The notes: generated by a model not told the origin, from the sequence alone. Numbered from the stretch's first letter, positions 46,090 through 57,919 are shown. The stretch: 64,000 nucleotides of DNA from Bradysia coprophila (GCF_014529535.1 NW_023503608.1:10962501-11026500), one strand, 5' to 3'. A program made the numbers and translations.

Positions 46090-49000
46090 AATGACCTACA
46101 TGCTCCAGCTCTCACTGTTGATTGGTCTACCATTTTCGACCATAGAAAAGTTATTATTATTTGTGAATGGGTGAAATGTATACATCAATAAATATGACGG
46201 CAATCGAAATGTTATGTATCATTAAGTTCGTAAATATTTACTCGTAACAATGATGTTTATCACAGTTGTACCTTCAAGGCTTACGTGCGGTTTAAAGGTT
46301 TTTTTTATGGAATATAGACAGAGTTCACACAATCTAATGCATATTCCAGGTTTTACAACTTACAACTTTGTATAATATAACTTGTGGTTAGTACATAAAA
46401 AAATGAAATATGAAAACCATTGGCTGTGCGGAATACACAAATCGGATATATGTATTTACCGATCAGTATCAGCAAACAATAATACGATGTTTTAAATATT
46501 AGGTGGAATGTGGAACATTTTAATTATATGCGATGCAGATTTTATTCAAATTTTAATGTGATTTTAATATGAATACATTTACAGTGACTAAATTATGACT
46601 AATTAATTAACCGCACGATATGTATGTATACCAGAAACCGAGCCCATATGATATTTTGATTTAAATTTTAATTTGAATCGATAAATTCATTGTAAACGAA
46701 AATATTTTAATTTAACTATTTGTGTTTTGTGCGTGTTTAATGGGATTAGTTGTATGTTTTATGCACTCTTTGCCGACAGATAACTTCAATTGGTGCAACT
46801 GCATTTATAATTATTGAGAAAAGTAATCCAACCGCCTTGCAACTTGTGTAGAGGAAATAGTGTTTTTCTCAGCTACTCCGGTCTGTTTTCTACCGAATTA
46901 TATGCATCGCTTCTGGCTACCATACATACATTTTTAATATTTTCTTGCGAAATATATCCATTTCCAATAAAATTTATCAGTCAGTCGAAACCGACAAAAA
47001 GGTGGAAATGTGAAATATTCGGTCGAAAAAATTGCGTAAAAATGATATAGACGAATCTCAATGTCTATTGGATTGTATGGATGTATTTTTGTCGAAAGCG
47101 GCGTACCAACCAGTAGCAAATAATTTCTTAAAAAGCTCGTCCATATAACTTCATCCCACTTTGTCTCAAAATGGGTTTTCAACTATAAGTCGATAAATTT
47201 TGAAATTATGTTGAATTTCGAAATTAATCAAAATCGTGCTCGTGTCACCGAATGACTCCCAATAGAGAACAATAGACACGGAATATAAGTCAATTGTATC
47301 AATGATCATAAATTATACACTAACTGCCAATCGAACGAAAATTTCAGCTTTTATGTTGTTCGGTTTGCCTATCAAATCAAAAAGCATTAGACGTTCCACT
47401 ACAAACATTTTATTGCTCAAATAACAAAAATGAAAATCATAATTTTGTGCTCTCTGATAATCCGGCCATAAGAGGTTTCAAATCATTTAAATCAAATTCA
47501 GAAATTTATATCAGCTCACTTTAACGTTTACTTGTTGATTTTGACAATAAAACTCGTAAAAATTTCATAAATTGCATTGCACTCATATGCCGAATTTCTT
47601 CAGCCAAAAACTTATGAACATGAGCTGAGCAATGTTCACGCAAACATGTCAAATATGTCTTACGAAATTTCCGTTCATCCGCATGTTTCGAGGTTTGTGT
47701 ACAGTGTAAGCTGTATATTATGCACATAAAGTTTATTATGTAAAAGAGTTGAGTACATCAACTGTAACGTACCATCTACCATCGACTCATACTGCTGTTC
47801 ACGTTTTTTAGTCGTCATATTCGCATAAGTGATGCTGTGATGTCTTACAGAACATTGTAAACGACACCATAATAAAGTCATATAGAGCAGAAATGTGTGT
47901 TTATCACATGAATTTATCGCTAGTTAAATTATCATAATGGACAATGTGATGGAGCGCATAGATATGTTCAAGGTTCAGTACTTTTCTTTAAAAAATTAAA
48001 AAAACAGCTGGTGGAACAGGTTTCCTCAAATTATTTCGTTTTTTATAGTTTTTCGATATAACCTAAAAAATGGTTTTTTTAATTGATCACAAGCGGCCAT
48101 CATTCATCATATCTCGTCTGTTATCCTTTGGTTTGTGCTCATTGTAAAGCTTCGAAAGAAGAATTGAAGAAGATGAATTAAGTCAATTAAATTTTCCGGT
48201 TTTATCGAATTTAATTAGGAGCTTTTCCGATGGTAAATCTTTTCCCAACGAATCTCTCCACAAAGCGAAATATGAGAATGAAGAAAATATTGCCAGTCAG
48301 TGAGACGATGACATAATTAAATTTGCTAATATTTTTGAATAGAATCGTCTGTGTAATAATTTACAAAAATTGTTGCAATACAATTTCAAGGAACAGCCTA
48401 CAAGAATGATTGAGGAGAAATGAAAATTGGATAGCATCAAACCGAGTGAATGTATCCAAGACTATTATTAGGCTCGCAACTGAACCCCTTTCAAAGTTAC
48501 TCAATAGAAAATAAATTATCGAAGAGAACGGTTCACCTACATAATACCAACGTAAATTTACACCATCGCATAACGATATCTGTTCAATCGTTTTTGGTAC
48601 AATTTATCCGCCATTGAATTCAAAAGAAAAGCACGGCATCATAAATCACATTTTCGCGTTTTGTACCTATAAAACTTGTGACAAATATTTGAAAACGTGT
48701 GCAACCGTTTATTAGCTTACACATTTCACGTGTTCGCTGTAATAGTACATACAATATATTCGTTCGATACAACCGAATTCTGTTGTACGACTTCGGTGAC
48801 AACATTCACACTTGTTAAACGCTTGTGAACTTTCTACATCATAGCATTAGGATATGACATGACATATGCCACGTAACTTGATTCTAAGAAAAATATTTTT
48901 TAATAAATAAAGTTTTATCAATGGCTTGATTTTATTGAAACTGAACCACACATATTTGTCCGTTCTTAACCCAGTTTATTACAATGCAATGTTTATGTTG

Positions 49001-49610
49001 TCGAACAGTCCAGCTCCAATATAGTCGACACATTATAATAGAGTGCCAAAAGGTAAATAAATTGAAATTTAGTTTGCATAAATATTTTAACAATAAATCT
49101 GAACTTATCTTTTTGCACTTTAGCTCGGTGTTGTTATTTAACGTATATTATACGTATATTGAATCTTTGGTTATGCAAAATGCAGCGTGCAGTGACTTCA
49201 AATGTGATACAATTTCTCATAGAAAAAATACAAGTAGAGGCATGGTAATGGTAAGTGTTATTTAAACGTGTATATTTATGACGTTACAAACGAAAATTTA
49301 TAATTTAAAACTTATTACACAACACTCCCAGCTGAAGTTAATATTTATAAAATTTAAAATATGACTGGTTTGAATTGTTTCACTTAGTTTTCGATAGATC
49401 AAAAGTCCGTTTCGGTTAGAATCAGATCATGTGAAAAATGAGCACCAATTGCAGAACTGAGCTTTCATTATATGTTTATTTATTGAGCATTCTGGGGGCA
49501 TGATTCAAATATACTTTTTCCAGAGGAAATTGCAAAAATATGAATTATTACTTGTGCCGTCACAACATTTTTTTTTTATAGGTTTCCCTTCTATAAACTA
49601 ATTAAGGAAC
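46090..49610. other. Intergenic, no gene recognised
   Basis: AT-rich. Possible decayed coding remnants near 48180-48540 have several stops in each frame and no recognisable motif. Confidence 0.45.
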
Positions 49611-49613
49611 GAA

Positions 49614-49618
49614 ATAAC
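49614..49618. repeat. Left 5-bp target-site duplication ATAAC
   Basis: Identical to 54509-54513 at the other end of the LTR element. Confidence 0.9.
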
Positions 49619-49804
49619 TGTTGGATTTCTCGTAATTCCAGGAGCGATAGATGAACACAAAGAGTACAAAATATAATAGAATTTATTAGAAAACGTTCTT
49701 TTCCATACGATGTCACATTCAGACTGACCGGTATACTGAGTGAATGTATTAACTGAATTAGAACTAGTGAACTAGGATAATTCACTTGAACACGAAATCT
49801 AACA
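49619..49804 (-). repeat. 3' LTR of the copia-like element
   Basis: 186 bp, about 10 differences from the other LTR. Most differences cluster within the first 75 bp as written; a stretch of roughly 95 bp in the middle is identical. Confidence 0.9.
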
Positions 49805-50000
49805 CACCCCCTTAATTCAGTTAATACACCCCCTTAACGTTGATGACTTCTTCGATCTGTCCAATTCGCATTTTCTTTCATGTTCCAATTTCCATTTCCT
49901 TCCAAATTGCTGGGAGATGCGGGAAATCAGAAACAAAACTACATTTTTTTATTTACATCTTTAAAAAAAAATTCTTTTTAAAATCGCTTGATAAGATTTT

Positions 50001-50008
50001 AGTGTAGA
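50001..50008. repeat. Left 8-bp target-site duplication of the hAT element
   Basis: AGTGTAGA, identical to 52647-52654. The intact foldback arm near 53540-53555 carries the pre-insertion site with a single copy. Confidence 0.95.
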
Positions 50009-52646
50009 TAGGGTTGCCATTTTTTGAAATTCGAAAAGAGGACATTTCGTACGAAAAAAGAGGACGAAAAGAGGACGCTTTGAAAACGAAAAAGAGCGCG
50101 TTTTGAAAACGAAAAAGAGGACTAAAAGAGGACGCGTACAAACAAAAAAGAAGACAAAACTTATTATAAACAGAAATTGTTTAATTTTTGTTACTTTCAT
50201 GTCACAAATCAATTATTACATGATAAATGGATAACAAAAATTATTCTTATTCATCAGCAGAATCTATTACACGTCTTTCATAAAAATACTTTTCGCTGGA
50301 TTTAACCTTTTCAAGAAAAACATGATCATTACGAATCAAATCAAAAAATTTATCGCAGGGAACACCCTTAAAATTATATTTTAAGACTGTTATTGATTTA
50401 ACACTTTCAAGCAATAAACGATTACGTTCGTCTGTCCATTGAGCGTGAATGATACTAAATATACGCTCAACATTTGCATTATGAGCAGGAATAGCGAATA
50501 AGTACTGTGCAATCGTTTCAAACTCAGAATATTGCTCAATGGAAACACAACTTTTGAAATACATGACCCATCGCTCGTGAGAAAGTTTTTCTTTGTACTC
50601 ATCGGTTCCCGTATTTTGCTGTATAAAATTTTTCAAAGCTTTTAGCTGATCAAAGCACTTTACATCGTCAATTTTTACATTTTTGTCGTGAAGAAATTCG
50701 ATAGCGCTCTCAATTTGTTCAAAATTGGGAACTTCTGCGATGTTCATCCATTCGAAAACTCGAAACTTGTCGAACTGAACCGTCCATTCCTTTAGATACT
50801 TAAGTGCATTTTTATACAAGCCGAGCATTGAAGCTTTGACACTGTCAGTGTTTTCTTGTCGTCGCAAAATAGTCTTAACGGCGATCGGTATGAATTCCCC
50901 AGAAATTCTTGTCTCTAGTGTCTGTAAATAATAAATGAAAACGGTTAGCTCTTTGCTGAAGCTAACAAAAGTGGTACCGCATACATACCTCTGTGATAGA
51001 GTCCAGTATTTTCATTGTCTCCAAGATTGAGCCTTTGTCTGCTTCCATTTTTGCAGTGTTGCAGTGAAAAACAGCGGCCAACGAATGTACAAAAAACAAA
51101 AGCGCCTCATTCAACGGATCTTCAAAGAAAGTTTTCAAAGCCACGGGTGGGCTCTCAATCGATAGGAAATACGACTTCAACGGATGATACATTTTGAGGA
51201 CTCGTTCGATAACAGGAAATAATGAAAGCCATCGTGTTTTTGAATGGCTCAAGAGGATTTTAAAATCTACCTCGACATTATCGCAAATTTCCCTAAGCGA
51301 TTCCACTCGAACAGTATATATCGAAAAGTACTTGTAAATTTTGAACATGATCGAGTCGATATCCACTTCCAGATGATCCATCGCGAAATGAATGGAGTTA
51401 TTGCATATATGTGCTGGGCATCCGATTCCGTTGATGTCCCGACCAAGAAATGTCTTCAGATGATTAAAAATATTTTGTCCTTCCTTGCGCAAAACGCTTC
51501 CAAAATTAGTGTTTGTATTATCGGCGCCAAAAGCAATGCATTTTTCGATCAAATCGAAATTTTCCATAGTCTCCTCTAACAACTTTGAAATTGTTATTGA
51601 TTTTTCATTTTGGCACGACTTTAATTCTACCAACTTTGAGTTTAATCCATCGAATTTGTCGAAGTACTGAACAACAACTGGAAACATTTTGAGTTAGCCG
51701 TGATTGCTGCTGTCGGTGCAAATCCCAATGAATTTGCTTTTGTTTAAATCTTCACGAGCTTTTTCGAGTACGTACGGAGCGATGACGTTGTCAACGATGG
51801 CTTGAGTTTTTGTTTTGCCACATTTGATTTGTGGAGCAATTTTTGAGTCTTCGAATAACTTGTGGTGCAAAGTATTGGTGCAATCAGTAGACTTATAGCT
51901 GAAATGATGATACACTGTGTGGTAGGATAGGGCAGCCTCAACAGCACTGATTTTTTCAGTCTCCTTTGTCGAATTCACATTATATATTTTAGTCAACTTG
52001 GGACAATTGGTGGCACTTCCAACGTTATTTTTATGCTTCGCACTGTCTAAGTGCTGCAAAATATCATGTCTGCCTTTGTTGCAGATGTTAATTATCTTAT
52101 TTTTACACGTCAAACATTCAATTTGTCCTTCAATTTTCGATGGAATGAACATCGGAAATTCTTTTGCCAAATCCTGCGAGAATTTACACTTTCTGGTCGG
52201 CATTATTGAAATTTGAATCAAAAATTGTTTAGTCTTGATGTGATATCGCTTTTTGCGATAAAATGGCGAATCGGAACTGATCATGATAAATCAATTTTAG
52301 GAAAAAATCAAATCATCTCATGCACACATCCATAGTTAATATTCAATTGCTAGAAAACAATAGAGAAATGTTCAATGCATTTCAACACATTTGAATATGT
52401 ACACGTTACGTTAGCTGTAGTCGCAGTGACATAACGTTGGCAAGTTGTAATAGATGCGCTCAGTAAAATGAAGTAGATCGAAGAACAAAATGTTGAATAT
52501 TTTAAATTTTTTCTATTTGTATGAAAAAAGAGGACAAAAGAGGACGTTTTACAAAAAAAGTGATGTTCTTAGAATTTTTGCAAAAAAGAAGAATTAGATG
52601 AAAAAAGAGGACATGTCCTCTAAAAAGAGGACGAATGGCAACCCTA
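50009..52646 (-). mobile_element. hAT-superfamily DNA transposon, 2638 bp
   Basis: Exact 12-bp inverted ends (TAGGGTTGCCAT at 50009, ATGGCAACCCTA ending 52646) and an 8-bp duplication AGTGTAGA define it. Both subterminal regions carry several AAAAGAGGAC motifs, plausible transposase-binding sites. It encodes one transposase on the minus strand, broken by a single stop. It is inserted in the left arm of the foldback element. Confidence 0.95.
50247..52203 (-). pseudogene. hAT transposase, one in-frame stop, one intron
   Basis: The frame starts at ATG 52203 (MPTRKCKFSQDL). It runs through a TAA at 51696-51694 without a frame change to 50989. A 67-bp intron (GTATGT...TTTACAG, 50988-50922) follows, then the frame continues from 50921 to the stop at 50247, about 629 codons. 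A BED-type zinc finger (ECLTCKNK...HLDSAKH) binds DNA in this family. CTDSSNHG and FGADNTNTNFG carry acidic residues expected for the catalytic triad, with GCPAHICN as the usual C-x-x-H block. NANVERIFSIIHAQWTDERN followed by LKYNF is the C-terminal dimerisation region. The TAA falls directly after CTDSSNHG, so this copy should not make full transposase. Everything else looks intact, so the copy is young. Confidence 0.9.
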
Positions 52647-53627
52647 AGTGTAGACAATTGAGTCGTACAACTTTACTATTGCAAAGAAAAATAGGTCAGC
52701 ATCCTCTTAAATTTTTTGTGTAACAGTAACTTATTAACCGTACGAAGAAACACCTTTGGATTTTTGGCTAAAACATGAAGAATCGATTTTTTTAACTGTG
52801 AAAATTCTATGTCTCCAGTTTCGTGGCTGATCACAATGTGAATGTGAGATACTCTCAGAGTTCTACAACAACCAAATACAAAGTATACAGTAGAAGGTTC
52901 CAAAAATAACCAAATAAAATTGTACCAAGTCATACAAATCGAAACACTCCGATCCGAAACATGTTTCGAAGACTCTGCAGAATTCTGTGAATCTTGAAGA
53001 CAGTGATACCGTACATCAAATGCAATGGAAGCGAAGGGAAAATGAATTTTGCCTGGTTTATGGTCCTCATAGACAGAGGACCTCGGCATTGCACGATATT
53101 TGTTTCTAAATTTGGTCACCCATGTCAAAAATGGTCTAAAATATCAGTCGATACTGTCCAGAATCTGGAAATAATCTGCAATTCTGGAAAAATTGGTCAC
53201 TTACATCAAACGCAATGGAGGCGAAACGAAATTTAATTTTGTCTGGTTTATGGCATACATAGACAGAGGACCTGGGCATTGCACGATATTTATTCCAAAA
53301 CAGGTTGTATTTGGTTGTTGTAGAACTCTGAGAGTATCTCACATTCACATTGTGATCAGCCACGAAACTGGAGACATAGAATTTTCACAGTTAAAAAAAT
53401 CGATTCTTCATGTTTTAGCCAAAAATCCAAAGGTGTTTCTTCGTACGGTTAATAAGTTACTGTTACACAAAAAATTTAAGAGGATGCTGACCTATTTTTC
53501 TATGCAATAGTAAAGTTGTACGACTCAATTGTCTACACTAAAATCTTATCAAGCGATTTTAAATAGATTTTTTTTTTAAAGATGTAAATAAAAAATGTAG
53601 TTTTGTTTCTGATTTCCCGCATCTCCC

Positions 53628-54322
53628 TGTGGCCAATTCCTGCTACCTTTTCCATATGTAGCTTTCCGTACAGATATCAACTGGACTAAAAGGTGTGCGC
53701 CTCTCCCAACACCATTGATATCGTCGATTCCGTATCTTCATGTCTAACTCTAAATTCCGTTTGTTTATTCCATTCCATTTCTAATTTGGTTTTTATATTC
53801 GCACTTCTGCCACGGTCACACAAAATAGTTCCAGTTTCCATGACTAATTCACAATACCATTGTTGATTTCCGAATTCCAGCTTCCATGACCAATTCTTAA
53901 ATACCATGATTAATTCTAGGACCATAACCAAATGCCGAACCAATCGATCAATACTGAAGAATTCGTCGACAAATTCTAGACATCACCATAGCCAATTTTG
54001 TAAAACTACGAGTGATCTTCTGATTTTCCGTTCCGAATTTTATCGATAAAATTCTTTCCATTTTCAAAAAAAAACTTTCAGTTCCTCATCATCACTATTT
54101 CGCGTTCTCTTTCCGTGCCTGATTTCGATCGTGTTACAACTGCGATCGTGTGCCTATTCCAATCGTTTCTTTACTGTCTATCATGTGCCAGATCCGATCG
54201 TGTATAAATTTTGATCGTGTGCCATTTCCGATAGCCGTAAAACAATCGTCTTACAATTTATTATTTTACATCTCCTCAATTTCTTGAATTCCGCAATATA
54301 CACGTTTCCTGGGCCCATAACC
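53628..54322. other. Residual interior and leader of the LTR element
   Basis: It holds repeats of CGATCGTGTGCC near 54115-54235 and of CATGGAAGCTGGAATTCGGA-like units near 53830-53935 (minus strand). No retroviral-type coding motif was found. The primer-binding region is at 54301-54322. Confidence 0.6.
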
Positions 54323-54508
54323 TGTTGGATTTCTCATAATTTTAGGAGCGATAGAATAACACAAAGAGTATAAAATCTAAGAGAATTTGTTAGAAAACGT
54401 TCTTTTCCATACGATGTCACATTCAGACTGACCGGTATACTGAGTGAATGTATTAACTGAATTAGAACTAGTGAACTAGGATAAATCACTTGAACACGAA
54501 ATCTAACA
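54323..54508 (-). repeat. 5' LTR of the copia-like element
   Basis: 186 bp, same ends as the 49619-49804 copy. The second ATAAC duplication follows at 54509-54513. Confidence 0.9.
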
Positions 54509-54902
54509 ATAACTAGTTGTTATCAGCTATACTGATAAATAAAAGCAGCATGTTTTAAGCAAAATGGTAGCAACTGTCCAAATAGACTGTAGTTTTGTAT
54601 AACAGCGATTAATTTACAACGGGAGTACCTTAACATACTCTCTAACGAAAAAGCGATGTTAAGTATTTTAGAATTAAAGAAGGGTACACTTTATCTCACG
54701 CTGTCCTGTATAGTTACTTGTTTGCCGTGGGGAGGAAATAGGAAATTTCGGTCGAGTTGACACTTACTATTTCTCCCAGAGGTGAACACACCATTTTTTA
54801 GATGTGTGAGGTGAGATTTACCGTTTTTTCCATGAAACGAAAACACCGATTCCCTAAACCATTTTTCAAACCATAAACAAAGTGACAGTTCAAGTGGGAA
54901 AC

Positions 54903-55662
54903 ATTATATTTTATTGCATGCCCCAAGCGAAAATTGATTCTTACATATCAATTTGGCCCCTGCGAAAATGGTCGATTACATGAGGGATATTTGTGTGACA
55001 CTATCGTCAAGGAATCTCTATTTTCGCGGGGTGCACAGTCATTCACGTAAAACGAGTTTTCGCGGGGTGCAGCCAGATGAAGGAGAATGCATCATCTGAA
55101 ATATTTAATGCCTTCCCACAGAAAAAAAGAAAATAATTATTGATGTTTTGTGTTTTTGAACACAAATTTTCCAGTGGCGTGAGTTGAATGTCGCAAAAGC
55201 ATTTGAATTATTTCGAAAAGAAAATCACAAAACTGAAAGTGTCAGCCATTTTTTGCTCCAGCAATAAATTCAATGTTTGTAATGAACACATGGCAAACAC
55301 TTTTAGTTGCGTATTTTTCACTTATATTCGAGAACACTAAACACTTTGCTTATGTTAGACATTATTCACTTCACTTCACTGCAAAATTTTTATTCTAAAT
55401 AACGAAAACAACAAAATTAATGCATTATCCTGAAACGGAAAAACAATTCAGTGACAAGCCGACTGTTGTGACCGTTGTGACGTGTATTGAGATTACTGCT
55501 GTAACAATACCAACATAACATTAGTGTTGTTTTCGGGATTTTTTTCTTCGTAGACGTGTGAGCCAATTTCGGAGGGTTCGACGGTATACTAGATTCGTTG
55601 TTACTGCGTTAAGGAATTGATATGTAAGAATCAATTTTCGCTTGGACAAGCAATAAAATAGA
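54903..55662. repeat. Element with ~48-bp inverted ends
   Basis: ATTTTATTGCATGCCCCAAG at the left mirrors CTTGGACAAGCAATAAAAT at the right, and AAGCGAAAATTGATTCTTAC is mirrored exactly. The interior starts with the dispersed repeat 54944-55116. No transposase. Confidence 0.72.
54944..55116 (+). repeat. Dispersed repeat, partner of 14382-14562
   Basis: Inverted relative to the 14-kb copy. Contains ATTTTCGCGGGGTGCA and a second, similar TTTTCGCGGGGTGCAG 40 bp later. Confidence 0.8.
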
Positions 55663-55667
55663 ATACA

Positions 55668-55935
55668 GTGCAAGCTGCTGCCATGATTCATTACTTGGGG
55701 AAACAATTTTGAAACTCGCAACTCACGCGTGTGTGTTTAAGCGCCAAGGTTTGAAAACTGTTATTTTGACGCGGGTAGTTACATACCTCGCCTTCGGCTC
55801 GGATATGCAAACTCTACCCTTGTCAAAATAACAGTTTTCAAACCTTGGCGCTTAAACACACACTTGTGAGTTGCTCGTATCTCAAAATTGTTCCCCCATG
55901 TAATGAATCATTTTCGCAGCATGCACTGTAACCTA
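55668..55935. repeat. Large hairpin with CGCCTTCGGCTCGG apex
   Basis: Arms of more than 100 bp run from TACAGTGCAAGCTGC to GCAGCATGCACTGTA. A near-perfect inner stretch includes AAGCGCCAAGGTTTGAAAAC and AACTGTTATTTTGAC. The right end resembles sequence near 38350-38395. Confidence 0.87.
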
Positions 55936-56509
55936 CTATTCTTCACAATGAAGCATAAAGCATTTTTCATACCTAGGACTGCACTTTTTTTTCCGTCAAA
56001 TATCAAAAATATTGTTATTATATTTGTTTGAGGACGCTTTCATTTTGACGAGTGGGAAGTTTGTAGCCCGAAGGCAAGAACTATAATATCACTAGTGAAA
56101 ATAAAACTGCGACTTCTACTCTTATTTCCGACACAGTTACAAAAAAATCTACGCTATTTCGATTCAAGAATATCTAAAACAAAGCCTTTTAGCATGCGTC
56201 AGGAAAATAACTATTAATCGCAAACCTCAATAAATGTATGTAAGATAACAATTCTAAATGTTCGGTGACTTGTTTACTATGAAAATAATTCCGTCTGCGC
56301 TTGATTTATATTTTTATTTATTGCAACCTAATCTACATGTTGATTGCATTTTAATCGAACAACGAAGTGTGATTTATGTATAATTTTACCATCTGGTGCT
56401 TTATCAAACAGACTTATGTTTTCCTTATGTAAAAATAAAATATTTTACGAATTCATATAAACTGAATATTTGTTGACTCAATCCTTCAATATATTAACAG
56501 GACTTTCGA

Positions 56510-56725
56510 GGATTGTTTTTAAAAGCTTTGCTCCATGAGGTGCTGGAGTTGGTTCTTCGTGAATACAATAACTTAAGTCATTGTTCGGACAAGCTTATTT
56601 TGACCAATGGAACTATAGCAACTGCCTTCGGGCTGGCTTACAAATTACCGCACATCAATATAAAAATATCCTATAACAAGGACAAAACCTACCATCAAGA
56701 GATTCTACTTTTTAAAACCCACTAA
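56510..56725 (+). CDS. Possible terminal exon or gene fragment, unknown product
   Basis: After a good acceptor (ATATTAACAG at about 56500) a frame runs to TAA at 56725: GLFLKALLHEVLELVLREYN, then ...GTIATAFGLAYKLPHINIKIS. Its base composition is more mixed than the surroundings, as in real coding DNA. I do not recognise it, and no upstream exon or promoter was found. It could be a gene remnant. Confidence 0.3.
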   Translation, partial: GLFLKALLHEVLELVLREYNNLSHCSDKLILTNGTIATAFGLAYKLPHINIKISYNKDKTYHQEILLFKTH

Positions 56726-57455
56726 ATTTAGAAAATAATTTGTGATTCATTAAAATGTGAGCTACACGTTTCTACCATGTATAATCCGTTCGACAGATTC
56801 TCGTCGAACTGGTCGTTGTTTCCTCTAGAAAACATGTTACTCTTTTAAAATTTAGCTTGTTATCAGTAACGATTTTCTCAAAGCTGTTAAACGTGATTCC
56901 GAAGGCGTCATCATTATATTTATTGAACTTTGCGCTGAAAAAGCGATACAAGTAAGGTCACGTGACCCGTCAACAGTTAAATTGAATCTTAATACTTTTT
57001 GTGAAAGTACTTGACTAGCATAACACATTTACACTGCATATGAAGGGTTGAGATTATGAGTTAGTTTCGACGAAAGAATAATGAAGCGCAAAGTTCTGGT
57101 AGGTTTTGTCGGTCCAAATACGACTTTTCTTACCACTAGCTGTTGCGTAGTATACACTGTATTGATTGGAAATTCAGTAGGCTATATGGAAATAAATATA
57201 TAACCGACAAATTGGTATGTTATGTATAACATCCAGAAAGCAGCCCTCCTACGGAATTTCGTTGCGGTTCTCTTTGAATCAATAGAGTTTCACTTTTAAT
57301 TCCGAAAAGAGTTTATTTTTATTTAAGCATATTGCGTCACAGCGTACAAATTTTTCAATTTTGTTTCCATTATATTTACAATAGTAAAGTCAGAACGTCT
57401 GTCGTCGTCGTCTGTACCGTTTGGTTTCGTATGTTCAATTGTCGCCTAATGTTTC

Positions 57456-57816
57456 TTAAATCACATACGGATATGCACTATATGGAAAAGCTGAGTATGC
57501 ACTATACGGGGCAGCTACATATGGTGAGGATACATATGGTGAGGACACATATGGTGACGAAACAACCGCTGGAGCCGCTGCCACCAAAGGTGCTGATTGA
57601 ACCAATGGACTGGCGATTGCATGGTTCACGGTATGTGCATTATAAGATGATGCGTACGGTGTGACATAAGCTGCTGGTAAGACTCCAGCCTGTACAGCTG
57701 TGAGTGCAATAACGGCGAAAACCTGAATTTTAGAAAATAAAATCCATTTAATTCTATTCTTGTTGGTTGTAGTACTCGAAAGTAAAAGCTTAACTTACAA
57801 TGCACTGAGAAATCAT
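57456..57816 (-). CDS. Small Ser/Pro/Tyr/Ala-rich cuticular protein
   Basis: Exon 1 is 57816-57799 (MISQCI, donor GTAAGT) and exon 2 is 57722-57456 (acceptor AATTCAG), giving 94 residues. The signal peptide is MISQCIVFAVIALTAVQAG. The mature protein has VTPYASSYNAHTVNHAIASP, a VAAAPAVV stretch, three SSPYVSSPYV-type repeats and a PYSAYSAFPYSAYPYVI end. It lacks the R&R motif. It matches short low-complexity insect cuticle proteins and shares the split signal peptide of its neighbours. Tissue and timing are unknown. Confidence 0.85.
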
Positions 57817-57871
57817 TTTTGATTTTTGAATTAAAACTTTTTTTGGTTACTTGAGTTGAAGTCAAAGACGA

Positions 57872-57909
57872 GATTGATAGCTATTGTTTCGATGGTCGTG
57901 GTTTTTATA
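57872..57909 (-). promoter_or_regulatory. TATA box and initiator of the 57456-57816 gene
   Basis: TATAAA at 57909-57904 and TCAATC at 57877-57872, 34 bp between TATA start and predicted start A. Confidence 0.7.
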
Positions 57910-57919
57910 CAAAATGATA

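Larger units (their letters stand above)
49912..53627. mobile_element. Foldback element of about 1.07 kb, split by a hAT transposon
   Basis: The ends GGGAGATGCGGGAAATCAG (49912) and CTGATTTCCCGCATCTCCC (to 53627) are perfect inverted copies. The arms run about 330 bp inward, with the left arm broken at 50008/52647 by the hAT insertion. The ~420-bp centre holds a direct repeat of about 105 bp (near 53002-53106 and 53192-53298), each copy containing CTGGTTTATGG and GCATTGCACGATATTT. The arms carry a ~65-codon open frame mirrored on both strands, with no recognisable domain. Confidence 0.85.
49619..54508 (-). mobile_element. Copia-like non-autonomous LTR retrotransposon carrying two nested insertions
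   Basis: Two direct 186-bp repeats (49619-49804, 54323-54508) each start TGTTGGATTT and end AAATCTAACA, and ATAAC flanks the whole. Next to the right repeat the minus strand reads GGTTATGGGCCCAGG (54322 downward), closely like the primer-binding region I recall for Drosophila copia (half initiator-Met tRNA). Next to the left repeat the minus strand has the purine run AAGGGGGTG (49813-49805). The element therefore reads right to left. Removing the nested foldback and hAT leaves about 0.8 kb of interior without gag, protease, integrase or RT, so it depended on enzymes from elsewhere. Confidence 0.87.

Noticed and set aside
48180..48540. Decayed coding region
   Set aside because: Stops in all frames and no recognisable motif; not enough to call a pseudogene.
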